Positions 1 to 8,318 of a stretch of 64,000 bases of DNA are shown here, one piece after another. The position numbers and the translations under genes were made by a program. Within the stretch, counting starts at the first letter, position 1, and each line of letters begins with the position of its first letter. Under the pieces are notes generated by a model, which worked only from the letters and a program-made list of their open reading frames with translations, was not told the origin of the DNA and searched no databases. Origin of the DNA: Solidesulfovibrio sp. (GTDB lineage: Bacteria; Desulfobacterota; Desulfovibrionia; Desulfovibrionales; Desulfovibrionaceae); assembly GCF_038562415.1 (NCBI RefSeq), contig NZ_JBCFBA010000002.1, forward strand, positions 1 to 64,000, written 5' to 3'.

Positions 1-84
1 CGAGCCTGCCGCGCCAGCGGCGGCATCGAAGGCGCAATTCCGGCCTCGCATCTTCGGGCCGCGCGCGCCCTGTCTCCCCGGTGA
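1..84 (+). CDS. possible C-terminal end of an unidentified gene (partial)
   Basis: Reading from base 1 in the first plus frame gives 27 codons ending at TGA 82-84, with third positions rich in C as in the coding DNA of this window. The tail reads ...PASHLRAARALSPR. It is too short to recognise a family, and the other two plus frames are also open or nearly so. The start lies outside the window. This is offered only as the most gene-like reading of this edge. Confidence 0.25.
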   Translation, partial: RACRASGGIEGAIPASHLRAARALSPR

Positions 85-111
85 CCGTCGCCTAACCCGC
101 CCGCCAAAGCC

Positions 112-220
112 GCTGGGGGGGCCTGGGGGGCGTCACGCCCCCCAGTGGGGAGGGTCCGGGAGGGGCGACGCCCCTCCCGGTGGGGTCCAGGGGCAAAGCC
201 CCTGGCCGCCGGAGGCATCC
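112..220. repeat. three-hairpin GC-rich intergenic repeat, copy 1
   Basis: Three consecutive perfect or near-perfect hairpins lie here: 123-145 (10-bp stem, loop TCA), 156-180 (11-bp stem, loop GAC) and 187-205 (8-bp stem, loop AAA). The stretch ends in a GCCGCCGGAGGC motif. A second copy in reverse orientation at 45451-45525 shares the last hairpin and the flanking GGGGTCCAGGGGC and GCCCCTGGCCGCCGGAGGC blocks, so this is a dispersed element of REP type and not a chance palindrome. It lies downstream of the Mla operon and may end its transcript. Confidence 0.7.
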
Positions 221-238
221 GCATCCCTCGCGCCAGCC

Positions 239-844
239 TTACTGGCGTAGCGAGTCGGCCACGTCCTTGGCGAATTGTTCCACCAGACGGCTTTGGGCGG
301 CGGCCAGGCTGTCGTAGTCCGGGCCGGCGGCGGCTTGTTTGTATTCGTTGGAGCGCCAGGCGAGGTTTTTGCCGTCGGCGTCGAGCACGGACCAACTGGC
401 GCGCAGCACGGCGTCCTGGCCGAGCACGCCGTCGAAGCGGGCGACCTGGATGACGACCTGCCGGTCGGGGTGGCCGCCGGTGGGCCAGGGGTAGGTGACC
501 AGCGGCTTGGCGCAGACCAGCCCGGCCAGGTTTTCGGTCAGGATGCGCTGGAAGTTTTCGCGCGGGGTTTCGATCCACTGGTCGAATTCGGCCAGTTGCA
601 TGCGGTTGGCGCCGCTGCGGGTGACGATCTGGGAGCGGTCGAGGTAGGCGGGGAAGTCCACGGGGCCGATGCCCAGCGACAGGCAGGGGCCGGCGGGCGT
701 CGGCTGGGCCTGTTGCGGGGCGGGTGTCGGGCTGAGCGAATAGAAGTGGGTCGGCGCGGACTTGCCGCAGCCGGCGGCGAGCAGCAGCGTGGCGGCCAGG
801 GCGGTCGGGACGGCCAAGGAGCGGAGCATGGATGCGGTGGTCAT
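239..844 (-). CDS. ABC-type transport auxiliary lipoprotein (PqiC/MlaD-associated)
   Basis: This is a 201-residue lipoprotein that begins MTTASMLRSLAVPTALAATL and has the lipobox LAAGC, so it should be anchored in the outer or inner membrane facing the periplasm. The N-terminal HFYSLSPTP segment is typical of auxiliary lipoproteins of MCE transporters. The ATG overlaps the TGA of the upstream mlaD-like gene by four bases (ATGA), which fixes the start and implies translational coupling. As last gene of the Mla operon it probably links the MCE protein to the outer membrane. The family is clear; the exact partner is inferred from context. Confidence 0.85.
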   Translation of the reverse strand: MTTASMLRSLAVPTALAATLLLAAGCGKSAPTHFYSLSPTPAPQQAQPTPAGPCLSLGIGPVDFPAYLDRSQIVTRSGANRMQLAEFDQWIETPRENFQRILTENLAGLVCAKPLVTYPWPTGGHPDRQVVIQVARFDGVLGQDAVLRASWSVLDADGKNLAWRSNEYKQAAAGPDYDSLAAAQSRLVEQFAKDVADSLRQ

Positions 845-1854
845 TTCTTGGGGCCTCCCTTGCCCTGGATGAGTGCCTCGGGGTGGCGTTCGAGGAAGTT
901 GGCGAACTCGCGGATGGCCCGGGCGGCGTTGGTGATTTCGGCCAGGGCACGGTTTAAGTCCGTGACGGTGGGCGAGTTGGAGTTGACGATCTTCTGGAAG
1001 TTGTTGATGGCGGCCCGGCTGTCCTTGAGGGTGCCGTCGAGGCTGACGAGGGCGGTTTTGGCCGAGGCGGTGAGCCCGTCGGTACGGCTGTCGAGGTTCC
1101 TGGCCAGGTCGGAGTAGTTCTGGATGGCCAGGTCGAGGTTGTGGGCCATGGGGCCGACCTTGTCGCGGATTTCGCGCAGCAGTTCGTTGCCGGAATTGAG
1201 GGTGGCGTCGATCTTGCCGGGCAGGGACTTGATTTCCGGCGAATTGACCAGGTTTTCGATGCCGGTGACGGCGCCGATGAGGCGGTCGATGAGTTCCTGG
1301 AGCGGCAGTTTCTTGATGGTTTCGGTGAGTTTCTCGAAGGTCGAGGGCACGGTGGGGATCTCGGGCAGGTCGGTGCCGCCGACGAGGCGCACCGTCGTGT
1401 CGGGCATGAGGTCCAGGGACACGGCGAGCTGGCCGGTGACGAAGCTCTGGGTCACGAGTTGGGCCCGCAGCCCTTTGTCGATGAGCTGGGTGAGCAGGTT
1501 GCCCGGGGCTTCCTTGCGGGCTTCGACCAGGGTTTCGGTGCCCTGGCCGTTTTTTTTCGTCCGTTCGAGCTTGATCTTGCCGCCGAGCAGTTCCACCACC
1601 ACGGGGATGTAGAATTTCAGGTTCGAGGGATCGGCCTCGATGCTGATTTCCTTGACCGCGCCGATGGGCACGCCGCGAAAGACCACCGGCGCGCCCACTT
1701 CCAGGCCGCCGACGGAGTTGGGGAAGAACATGATGCACTTGTAGCGCTGGGAAAAAAACATGCCCGAGCCCAGGGCCACGATGGCGCCCAGGGCCAGGGC
1801 AAGCGCGCCCAGGACGAAGACGCCGATCAGAGTTTTGTTGGCTTTGGCGCTCAT
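841..1854 (-). CDS. mlaD: MCE-family lipid transport substrate-binding protein (MlaD-like)
   Basis: This 337-residue protein has one N-terminal membrane anchor (about residues 8-30) followed by an MCE domain (about 38-115) with the diagnostic GAPVVFRGVPIGAV segment. A long helical tail follows, longer than in E. coli MlaD (183 residues) and more like the needle-forming MCE proteins. MCE proteins form hexameric rings or tubes that conduct lipids through the periplasm. It follows the ATPase gene by 34 bases and overlaps the lipoprotein gene by four, so the operon is E-F-D-lipoprotein. Confidence 0.9.
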   Translation of the reverse strand: MSAKANKTLIGVFVLGALALALGAIVALGSGMFFSQRYKCIMFFPNSVGGLEVGAPVVFRGVPIGAVKEISIEADPSNLKFYIPVVVELLGGKIKLERTKKNGQGTETLVEARKEAPGNLLTQLIDKGLRAQLVTQSFVTGQLAVSLDLMPDTTVRLVGGTDLPEIPTVPSTFEKLTETIKKLPLQELIDRLIGAVTGIENLVNSPEIKSLPGKIDATLNSGNELLREIRDKVGPMAHNLDLAIQNYSDLARNLDSRTDGLTASAKTALVSLDGTLKDSRAAINNFQKIVNSNSPTVTDLNRALAEITNAARAIREFANFLERHPEALIQGKGGPKK

Positions 1855-1888
1855 GCGAATCCCTTTTCCGCCTCTGGTGTCCGGCGGG

Positions 1889-2668
1889 CTATTCCTTGCC
1901 CCGGGTGAGGAAGTGACGCAGGTTGGGGTCGGTGGAGTGGGCCAGGAGTTCCTTGGGGTCGCCGCTGGCGCTCATGGTCCGGGTGTCGACGTTTAAAAAC
2001 ACGGAGTTGTTGCCGATGGCGAAGATGCTCGGCAGTTCGTGGGTGACGACCACGAAGGTGGCCCGCAGGCTGTCGCGCAGCTCGAGGATCAGTTCGTCGA
2101 GGAGATGGGCGCTTATCGGGTCCAGGCCGGCCGAGGGTTCGTCGAAAAACAGGATGTCCGGGTCCAGGGCCATGGCCCGGGCCAGGCCGGCCCGCTTGCA
2201 CATGCCGCCGCTGATTTCCGAGGGGTAGAAGTCCTCGAAGCCGGCCAGGCCCACCAGGGCGAGCTTGAGCGAGGCCAGTTCCCGGATGTCCCGGCGCGAA
2301 AGCTTGGTGTACTGCGACAGGGGCAGGCCGATGTTTTCGGCCAGGGTCATGGAGCTGAAAAGCGCGCCGGACTGGTAGAGGATGCCCGTGCGGCGCAGGA
2401 TGGCGTCGCGCTCGTCGGGGTCGACCTCCCACAGGCTGCCCTCGCGGTAGACCACCCGGCCCTTGGCCGGTTCCTTGAGTCCCACCAGCACGCGCAACAG
2501 GGTCGACTTGCCGCAGCCGCTGCCGCCCATGATGATGAAGATGTCGCCGAGGTTCACGGTGAAGTCGAGGTCGCGCATGATGACGAAGTCGCCGTAGGCC
2601 ATGGTCAGGTTCTCGACGCGGATGGCCGGCGTCTGCGGGGCGGCGGGGGCGGGCGATTGGGCGTCCAT
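1889..2668 (-). CDS. mlaF: Mla-type ABC transporter ATP-binding protein
   Basis: This is a 259-residue ABC ATPase. Walker A is GGSGCGKST, the signature reads ISGGMCKRAGLARA, Walker B with its glutamate is ILFFDEP, and the H-loop lies in VVVTHEL. The signature variant with GGM and the following AGLDP are typical of MlaF/Ttg2A ATPases. It powers lipid movement by the MlaE permease in the inner membrane. The ATG at 2668 lies 5 bases after the permease stop, so the two genes are co-transcribed and probably coupled. The N-terminus has a short Pro/Ala-rich extension before the first beta strand. Confidence 0.92.
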   Translation of the reverse strand: MDAQSPAPAAPQTPAIRVENLTMAYGDFVIMRDLDFTVNLGDIFIIMGGSGCGKSTLLRVLVGLKEPAKGRVVYREGSLWEVDPDERDAILRRTGILYQSGALFSSMTLAENIGLPLSQYTKLSRRDIRELASLKLALVGLAGFEDFYPSEISGGMCKRAGLARAMALDPDILFFDEPSAGLDPISAHLLDELILELRDSLRATFVVVTHELPSIFAIGNNSVFLNVDTRTMSASGDPKELLAHSTDPNLRHFLTRGKE

Positions 2669-2673
2669 GGGTG

Positions 2674-3831
2674 TTACACGCCGATGATGTTGCAGGCCAC
2701 GGTGATCACGGCCGTGGCGATGATGATGGCCAGGATGCTCGTGACCACGGCCGAGGTGGTGGCCTGGCCCACGGCCAGGGCGCTGCGGCCGCAACGCATG
2801 CCGCGGTAGCAGCCGGCCATGGCCACCAGGACCCCGAAGACCGTGCTGTGAATCAGCCCGATCCAGAAGTTGGCCAGGGGCACGGACTGCCAGGTGTGGG
2901 TCAGGTACTGGACGGGATTGATGTTGAGCATGAACACGCCGACGATGAAGCCGCCGATGATGCCCATGAGGTCGGCGTAGATGCACAGAAGCGGCATCAT
3001 GAGGACCAGGGCGATCAGGCGGGGCAGCACCAGGAACTGGGTGGGCGAGAAGCCGAAGGTGCGCAGGGCGTCGATTTCCTCGTTGACCTGCATGGTGCCG
3101 AGTTCGGCGGCGTAGGCCGCGCCGGTGCGGCCGGCCATGATGATGCCGGTCATGATGGCGCCCATCACGCGCACCATGGCGATGCCGACGATGGTGGAGA
3201 CGTAGATTTGCGCCCCGAACTGGGAGAGCTGGATGGCGCCGACGAAGGCCAGGATGAGCCCGACAAGCAGGCTTATGAGCGAAACGATGGGCAGGGCCTC
3301 GACGCTGGCCTGGTAGATGAGGCCGACCAGGCCGGAACGCTGGAACACGGCCTTGCCGCGGGCCAGGGCCAGGCAGGCCAGGGTCACGTCGCCGACGAAA
3401 TCGAGCAGGTTGAAAAGGCCCTGATGGACGGCCAAGCCGATGTCGCCCAGGCGCTCCAGGAAGGTGGCGCGGCTGGTTTTGCGGGCCGCGCCCTGGCGCT
3501 CGGGCACCTTGCGGGCCAGGTCGAGCAGGCTGGCCACGCCGGCGGGCAGCCCCGCGAGGTCCACGGCCACCTGGCGCTGGCCGGCCAGGGCGAGCACGGC
3601 CCGGCACTGGGCCAGAAACAGGCTGTCCCAGCCGGTGACCCCCGCCGTGTCGAAGCGCAGGGCCTTGGGCGGCGGCGTGGCGGCAAGCGCGGCCAGCACG
3701 GGCGCCGGATCGGGAAAAGGGCGGTCCGTGCGCCACGAACCGGACAGGCGCAGGGTCAGGGTCTCGCCCTCACGGACGATGTCCCGGCGCGGCGCGTCGG
3801 CGGGAGCGCTTTCCTTGGGCGAAGATGTCAT
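2674..3831 (-). CDS. mlaE: MlaE-type lipid ABC permease with N-terminal STAS-like domain
   Basis: This is a 385-residue inner-membrane protein. Residues about 20-110 look like a STAS domain (the MlaB role in E. coli), fused to the MlaE permease domain (about 130-385), which contains GRTGAAYAAELGTMQVNEEIDAL, the usual MlaE core (shown here as its GRTGAAYAAELG part). Fusion of the STAS and permease parts is common outside the Enterobacteria. The chosen start MTSSPKES follows the upstream intergenic region; longer in-frame starts would run into the hairpin at 3905-3940. It is the first gene of the operon, and no convincing -10 box was found upstream. Confidence 0.88.
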   Translation of the reverse strand: MTSSPKESAPADAPRRDIVREGETLTLRLSGSWRTDRPFPDPAPVLAALAATPPPKALRFDTAGVTGWDSLFLAQCRAVLALAGQRQVAVDLAGLPAGVASLLDLARKVPERQGAARKTSRATFLERLGDIGLAVHQGLFNLLDFVGDVTLACLALARGKAVFQRSGLVGLIYQASVEALPIVSLISLLVGLILAFVGAIQLSQFGAQIYVSTIVGIAMVRVMGAIMTGIIMAGRTGAAYAAELGTMQVNEEIDALRTFGFSPTQFLVLPRLIALVLMMPLLCIYADLMGIIGGFIVGVFMLNINPVQYLTHTWQSVPLANFWIGLIHSTVFGVLVAMAGCYRGMRCGRSALAVGQATTSAVVTSILAIIIATAVITVACNIIGV

Positions 3832-3904
3832 GGTTTTGGCGTCACCTGATGCGGGCGATGGGTCCCGGCATCCAATCGGCCTCAACAGGCCGTCTGTCAA
3901 GCGA

Positions 3905-3940
3905 CAATGCGGTTGCGGGGAAAAAACCGCAACCGCATTG
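3905..3940 (-). terminator. hairpin terminator after the small lipoprotein gene
   Basis: A perfect 14-bp inverted repeat, CAATGCGGTTGCGG paired with its complement, has an 8-base loop that is A-rich on the plus strand and U-rich in the minus transcript. It starts 14 bases downstream of the stop of the minus-strand lipoprotein gene and just upstream of the Mla operon, so it most likely separates these two minus-strand units. No long U tract follows it. Confidence 0.65.
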
Positions 3941-3954
3941 TTGTCCAAGTCGGA

Positions 3955-4296
3955 TCATTTCGGGGATGGGTAGAGGCGCAGGCATTCCTGCTCGCAAAGG
4001 CTCGTGCCGCGATCGATCATGTAGCCGCAATCCCGCAGTTGGTAGCCCTGGTAATACAGCTTGTCCGCGACCTGGTTGCAGGCCGTGCGGCAGGCGCCGG
4101 ACGTGGCGAACTGCTGGGTGATGACGTTTTCATAGAGCTGGCACATTTCCATGTCCGAATCGCAGGGGTCGGGGCCGGGCGGCGTGATGCAGTTGCCGTA
4201 GAACATGGAGGGCGAGGCGGGCTTGAGCGGGCCGCAGCCCGTCAGGGCCAGGCCCAGGACGACGATGGCCAAGCCGCACGTGAGCAAAGGCTTCAT
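3955..4296 (-). CDS. small cysteine-rich lipoprotein of unknown function
   Basis: This is a 113-residue protein. The signal peptide MKPLLTCGLAIVVLGLALTGC ends in a clear lipobox (LTGC), so it should be a lipoprotein. The mature part holds nine further cysteines, including CDSDMEMC, CRTAC, CGYMIDRGTSLC and CEQEC, which suggests disulfides or metal binding in the periplasm. The start ATG at 4296 has GGAGGA upstream at a good distance. It is a single-gene unit with its own terminator. I do not recognise a family. Confidence 0.75.
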   Translation of the reverse strand: MKPLLTCGLAIVVLGLALTGCGPLKPASPSMFYGNCITPPGPDPCDSDMEMCQLYENVITQQFATSGACRTACNQVADKLYYQGYQLRDCGYMIDRGTSLCEQECLRLYPSPK

Positions 4297-4977
4297 GGTG
4301 TCCTCCGTGGGGATCGGGGTGGGAAGTTCACGGCGTATGGATCGGATAGCACAGCCGGCCCGGGCAAGGCCAGCGTTCATGCGGCCCCTGGCCGCAATTC
4401 CGTCTTGTCCGGGGGGTGGGGCTCGGCGGTGGACTCCGCCAGACCGCACGGGGGGCGAAAGAGTGACCTGATATAGATATGTATATTTATTATTGCAAAG
4501 ATGAAGGGGATGGTCTGGAATGCGCCGAAAGATCGTCGCAGGCGGGGAGGAGTTCGATCGAATCCCGTATGCTTGGATGGGATCGGCAAAAATCCATGTT
4601 GAGTTTGTACTCTAATAATTTCTTGTTACGGTTGTATTGTCGAGGTCGATGTCTTTTTATGTTAAAAGCCAGGACCTGGTCTGGCGGTATGATTGTGTGT
4701 TGCATGAATTTGTTGTTGCTTATTGTGTGGTTTCTTGATGAAGAAAGATTCTGTTTAGATAGCGCCGAGTATTTTAAACTTGAACGATAAGCTGGGACGG
4801 GGTATATGTTTTTCGAATGTATGCGTTGTGTGTTCAGGCGATTTTCTCGGAAGACAGCGGAAGATGGCTATGTAAACGCCAAGAATTGTGCCTGTAGTAA
4901 AAGTTTTTTTCGGCATTTAGTGGAGGAGTACTCGTAGTTGAGCTTTATTTCGTGTTAAATTTTCGGGGGAGACGACT
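4297..4977. other. gene-free region, AT-rich in its second half
   Basis: About 680 bases lie between the divergent lipoprotein gene and the large protease. From about 4470 the base composition shifts sharply to AT, unlike the rest of the window. Open frames here (for example 4479-4790) lack a ribosome binding site and any recognisable protein character. A candidate promoter for the protease lies at 4780-4808. The AT-rich composition is compatible with a silenced or acquired upstream region. Confidence 0.6.
4780..4808 (+). promoter_or_regulatory. candidate sigma-70 promoter for the large protease
   Basis: TTGAAC (4780-4785) and TATATG (4803-4808) are separated by 17 bases. Each box matches four of six consensus bases. 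It would give a leader of about 165 bases before the GTG/ATG start. In AT-rich DNA such matches arise easily by chance, so the call is tentative. Confidence 0.3.
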
Positions 4978-7900
4978 GTGATGCGCTTTCGCAGGATGAA
5001 CATCTTAGAATGTTTCATTATCGTTTTTGTTGTGCTGGCCTTGGGGAGTCCCAGCCCTGGTTGGGCGTCCATGACGCAGGACGAACTGCGTCGGGCGGGG
5101 TTGCAAGGCGAGGCCGGTCAGGCGGGAAACGGAACGGCGGCCCCGTCCGCGACCGGGGCGGCAGGCGCGCCAGTCCCGGACTCCGGCTTGAACAAGGCGG
5201 CCCTGAAAACGTTTCAAACGCAACTGCGCCTGTTGCAGGAGGAAAAGGACGCCCTGACGCCCGTCCAGAAAAAAATCAACGCGGCCATCGTCCGGACGCT
5301 GCATGCGACCGTGTTGAAGGATCGCAAAAAAAGCCTTCCCCAATTGGAGGATGACATCGCCCTGTCCGCCGACAACATGCTTCTGGTGGACATCAAGGCC
5401 GATGTCGACGACGGGCTGTTGCGCTTCATCGAGGCCTGCGGCGGGACCGTTGTCAACGCCTATCCCCAGTACCAGGCGATCCGCGCCCGGATACCGATCA
5501 CGCAGGTCGAAACCATCGCCGCCCAGGCGGGCGTCCGGTTTATCGACAAGGCGCAGGGCTACATCCTGCACAAGCAGAACGCCTCGGAGGGGGATGTCGC
5601 CCACAAGGCGCCCACGGTCAGGGGGCTCGGCTACAATGGCAGCGGCGTCAAGGTCGGCGTCCTCTCCGATTCCGTGGATCACCTGGCCGATGTCCAGGCC
5701 ACGGGCGATCTCCCCTCCAACGTCACCGTGCTGCAGGACGACCCGGGCAACTCCGGCGAGGGCACGGCGATGCTGGAAATCGTCTACGACCTGGCGCCGG
5801 GGGCCGCGCTGTATTTCGCCACGGCCGACATGGGCATGGCCGGTTTCGCCAACAATATCATCGCGCTCAAGGATGCCGGCTGCAAGGTCATCGTGGATGA
5901 CGTCGGCTACTTCGCGGAATCGCCCTTCCAGGACGATGTCATTTCCCAAGCCGTCAATACGGTAACGGATGCCGGCGTTCTCTATTTTTCCTCCGCCGCC
6001 AACGACGGCAACCTGCATTCCAGCCATTCCGGCACGTATGAAGGCGATTTCACGGATGACGGCCAAGGGCTCCACCTGTTCTCGCCGACGAGCAATGGGG
6101 ACAAGATTCTGCAGAATCCTGGCGCCATCACCCTGCAATGGTCCGATCCGTTGGGAGCGTCGAGCAATGACTATGACTTGTATGTCATGGATTCATCCGG
6201 CGGCATTATCGCGAAGTCGGATAATGCGCAGACGGGTGATTCCGATCCATACGAGCAGATCAACGTGGGGTATGCCGGCAAGAATTATGTCGGCTACTAT
6301 GTTGTTGTGGTCAAGTATTCCGGATCGACTCGTTTTCTGCATCTCGGCGCCATACGCGGCGTCCTGAACTATGCCACCGACGGTGCGACCAAGGGCCACA
6401 GCACCGCTGACAAGGCTTTTGGCGTCGCGGCGGTCAGCGCTTCCAACAAGACGGCCGCCTTTGCCGGCACCGAGTCCGTGGAAACCTATTCCAGCGACGG
6501 GCCCAGGCGGGTTTTCTACAACCCCGACGGGTCGGCCATCACGCCGGGCGACCTGCTGCACACCGGCGGCACGGTGCGCCAGAAGCCGGACATCACCGCG
6601 GCCGATTGCGTCAAGACCGCGACGCCCGATTTCAATCCCTTCTGCGGCACCTCGGCCGCGGCGCCCCATGCCGCGGCCATAGCGGCCCAGCTCCTGTCCG
6701 CCAAACCGGGCGCCACCATGGCCGATATCCGCTCGGCCCTGACCACCACGGCCCTGCCAACGCCCGCCACCTGGACCGACTATGGCGGGAAAGGCATCAT
6801 CATGGCCGACGCGGCCCTCAATGCCCTGGGCGTCGGCCAGACCGGCTCCCTGACCGTGACCATCCTGCCCGCCGGGGCGGTCAGCGCCGGCGCCCAGTGG
6901 AACGTGGACGGCGGCGCCTGGCGGGCCAGCGGGGCCACGGCCACGGGCCTGTCCGCCGGCAGCCACGTCGTGGCCTTCAAGGAGGTCGCCGGCTGGACCA
7001 AGCCGGCCAACCAGACCGTGACGGTTGTGGCCAACCAGACCGCCACGGCCAGCGGCGTCTACGCCGCCGTCGTCCTGAACGGCATCCTGGCCGTGAACAT
7101 CACCCCGACGGCCGCCGTCGATGCCGGCGCGTCGTTTTGCCTGTCGGTTGGCGGCAACTCGGTCTGCAAATCCAGCGGCACGGTCACCATCGCGGCCGGC
7201 ACCTACAACGGCTGGTTCACGGACGTGACCGGCTGGACCAAGCCCGGCGACCGGACCGTGACCATCACGGCCGACCAGACGACCACCGTGTCCGGAACCT
7301 ACAGCCAGGTCGTCACGACCGGGTCGCTCACCGTCAACCTCTTGCCTTCCCAGGCCGTGATCGCCGGAGGGCAGTGGCGCCTGGACGGCGGCGCCTGGCG
7401 CGACAGCGGCTTCACGCTGGAGGGCCTGGCCGCCGGGGCGCATACGGTTTCCTTCAAGCCGGTCTCCAGCTGGACGACGCCTGGCGACCAGGCGGTGAAC
7501 ATTGTAGCCAATACCCTGGCCACGGTCACAGGCACCTACGTCGCCCAGGCGGCCGCAAAAGGCGATTACGTCCTCAATGCCCAGGCCCCCTACGCCTGGG
7601 AAGACGACAGCGACGCCACGATCCTGTCCCAGGTGGGCGACGACTCGAAGGCCTACCCGATCCAACTGGGCTTCGGGTTCACGCTGTATGGCCAGAAGTA
7701 TGCTTCCGCGTATGTCAGCACGAAAGGCTTCCTGAGTTTCACGGAACAATCCTCGAACTCCAACAATGTGCAGTTGCCGAACAGCCTGGCGCCCAAGGCG
7801 CTCGTCGCGCCCTGGTGGGATGATCTCATCGTCGCCACGGGGGGCGCCGTCTCCTGGAAACGCGTGGGGACTTCGCCGAACGCGAAGCTGATCGTCACCT

Positions 7901-8205
7901 GGCGGAAAATGCGGCACTTTGGTTCGTCGACGTTTGCCGGCGATGCCGCGTTCCAAATCGTGCTCTATGAAAACAGCGGTGTCATCAAGATGCAGTATCA
8001 GAATACGGATATGGCCACCTGGTCCCAGGGCGCCGGCGCCACGGTGGGCATCCAAGACGCCGACGGCACCAGGGGCTTGCAATACGGCTGCAACGCGGCC
8101 GTCCTGAACGCCGGCCAAGCCCTGACGTTCACGCCCGGGAACGCTCCGTTGCCGGGCAACGTCTTTCTCCTCCTGCAGGGGGAAGGGACAGGACCCCACC
8201 AGTAG
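4978..8205 (+). CDS. secreted subtilisin-fold protease with sedolisin-like active site and repeat domains
   Basis: This is a 1075-residue exported protein (signal peptide about 1-30). The protease domain spans about 215-615. Asp231 (VGVLSDS) and Ser559 (CGTSAAAPH) fit the S8 family, but the segment that normally carries HGT reads GEGTAMLEIVYDLAPGA; the histidine is missing and Glu267-x3-Asp271 resembles the Glu/Asp pair of sedolisins. Three PEGA-like beta repeats of about 75 residues follow (about 622-695, 702-775, 782-855), each with a GWTKP or SWTTP motif, then a beta-rich C-terminal domain (about 860-1060) with VSTKGFLSF and APWWDDL. GGGGGA lies upstream; GTG 4978 and ATG 4981 are both possible starts. 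It probably degrades or processes protein outside the cell. Confidence 0.85.
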   Translation: MMRFRRMNILECFIIVFVVLALGSPSPGWASMTQDELRRAGLQGEAGQAGNGTAAPSATGAAGAPVPDSGLNKAALKTFQTQLRLLQEEKDALTPVQKKINAAIVRTLHATVLKDRKKSLPQLEDDIALSADNMLLVDIKADVDDGLLRFIEACGGTVVNAYPQYQAIRARIPITQVETIAAQAGVRFIDKAQGYILHKQNASEGDVAHKAPTVRGLGYNGSGVKVGVLSDSVDHLADVQATGDLPSNVTVLQDDPGNSGEGTAMLEIVYDLAPGAALYFATADMGMAGFANNIIALKDAGCKVIVDDVGYFAESPFQDDVISQAVNTVTDAGVLYFSSAANDGNLHSSHSGTYEGDFTDDGQGLHLFSPTSNGDKILQNPGAITLQWSDPLGASSNDYDLYVMDSSGGIIAKSDNAQTGDSDPYEQINVGYAGKNYVGYYVVVVKYSGSTRFLHLGAIRGVLNYATDGATKGHSTADKAFGVAAVSASNKTAAFAGTESVETYSSDGPRRVFYNPDGSAITPGDLLHTGGTVRQKPDITAADCVKTATPDFNPFCGTSAAAPHAAAIAAQLLSAKPGATMADIRSALTTTALPTPATWTDYGGKGIIMADAALNALGVGQTGSLTVTILPAGAVSAGAQWNVDGGAWRASGATATGLSAGSHVVAFKEVAGWTKPANQTVTVVANQTATASGVYAAVVLNGILAVNITPTAAVDAGASFCLSVGGNSVCKSSGTVTIAAGTYNGWFTDVTGWTKPGDRTVTITADQTTTVSGTYSQVVTTGSLTVNLLPSQAVIAGGQWRLDGGAWRDSGFTLEGLAAGAHTVSFKPVSSWTTPGDQAVNIVANTLATVTGTYVAQAAAKGDYVLNAQAPYAWEDDSDATILSQVGDDSKAYPIQLGFGFTLYGQKYASAYVSTKGFLSFTEQSSNSNNVQLPNSLAPKALVAPWWDDLIVATGGAVSWKRVGTSPNAKLIVTWRKMRHFGSSTFAGDAAFQIVLYENSGVIKMQYQNTDMATWSQGAGATVGIQDADGTRGLQYGCNAAVLNAGQALTFTPGNAPLPGNVFLLLQGEGTGPHQ

Positions 8206-8225
8206 GCGGGCGGCAGGCTCATGCG

Positions 8226-8259
8226 CCGGGGCGTCCCCGACCGGCCGGGGACGCCCCGG
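8226..8259. terminator. hairpin between convergent genes
   Basis: A 13-bp perfect inverted repeat, CCGGGGCGTCCCC and its complement, has an 8-base loop and lies 20 bases after the protease stop. The prepilin peptidase gene converges from the other side. No U tract is visible on either strand, so it may end transcription from both sides through hairpin strength alone. Confidence 0.5.
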
Positions 8260-8318
8260 ACAGGGCCACCGCCCGTGGGCCGGGGGCACGGACCGGGGAA
8301 GGGTGGCGGGCCTGTTTC

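Noticed and set aside
2671-3849. Long plus-strand frames rich in His, Asp and Gly opposite the Mla genes, and similar long frames opposite nuo genes
   Set aside because: They are antisense shadows produced by high GC; the minus-strand products have clear families.
3872-3900. TTGACA upstream of the Mla operon as promoter
   Set aside because: The -35 box is perfect, but the hexamer 17 bases downstream (GATTGG) matches only two consensus bases, and neighbouring spacings are no better.
4479-4790. 103-codon plus-strand frame in the AT-rich region
   Set aside because: No ribosome binding site, no domain, and a composition expected from random AT-rich DNA.
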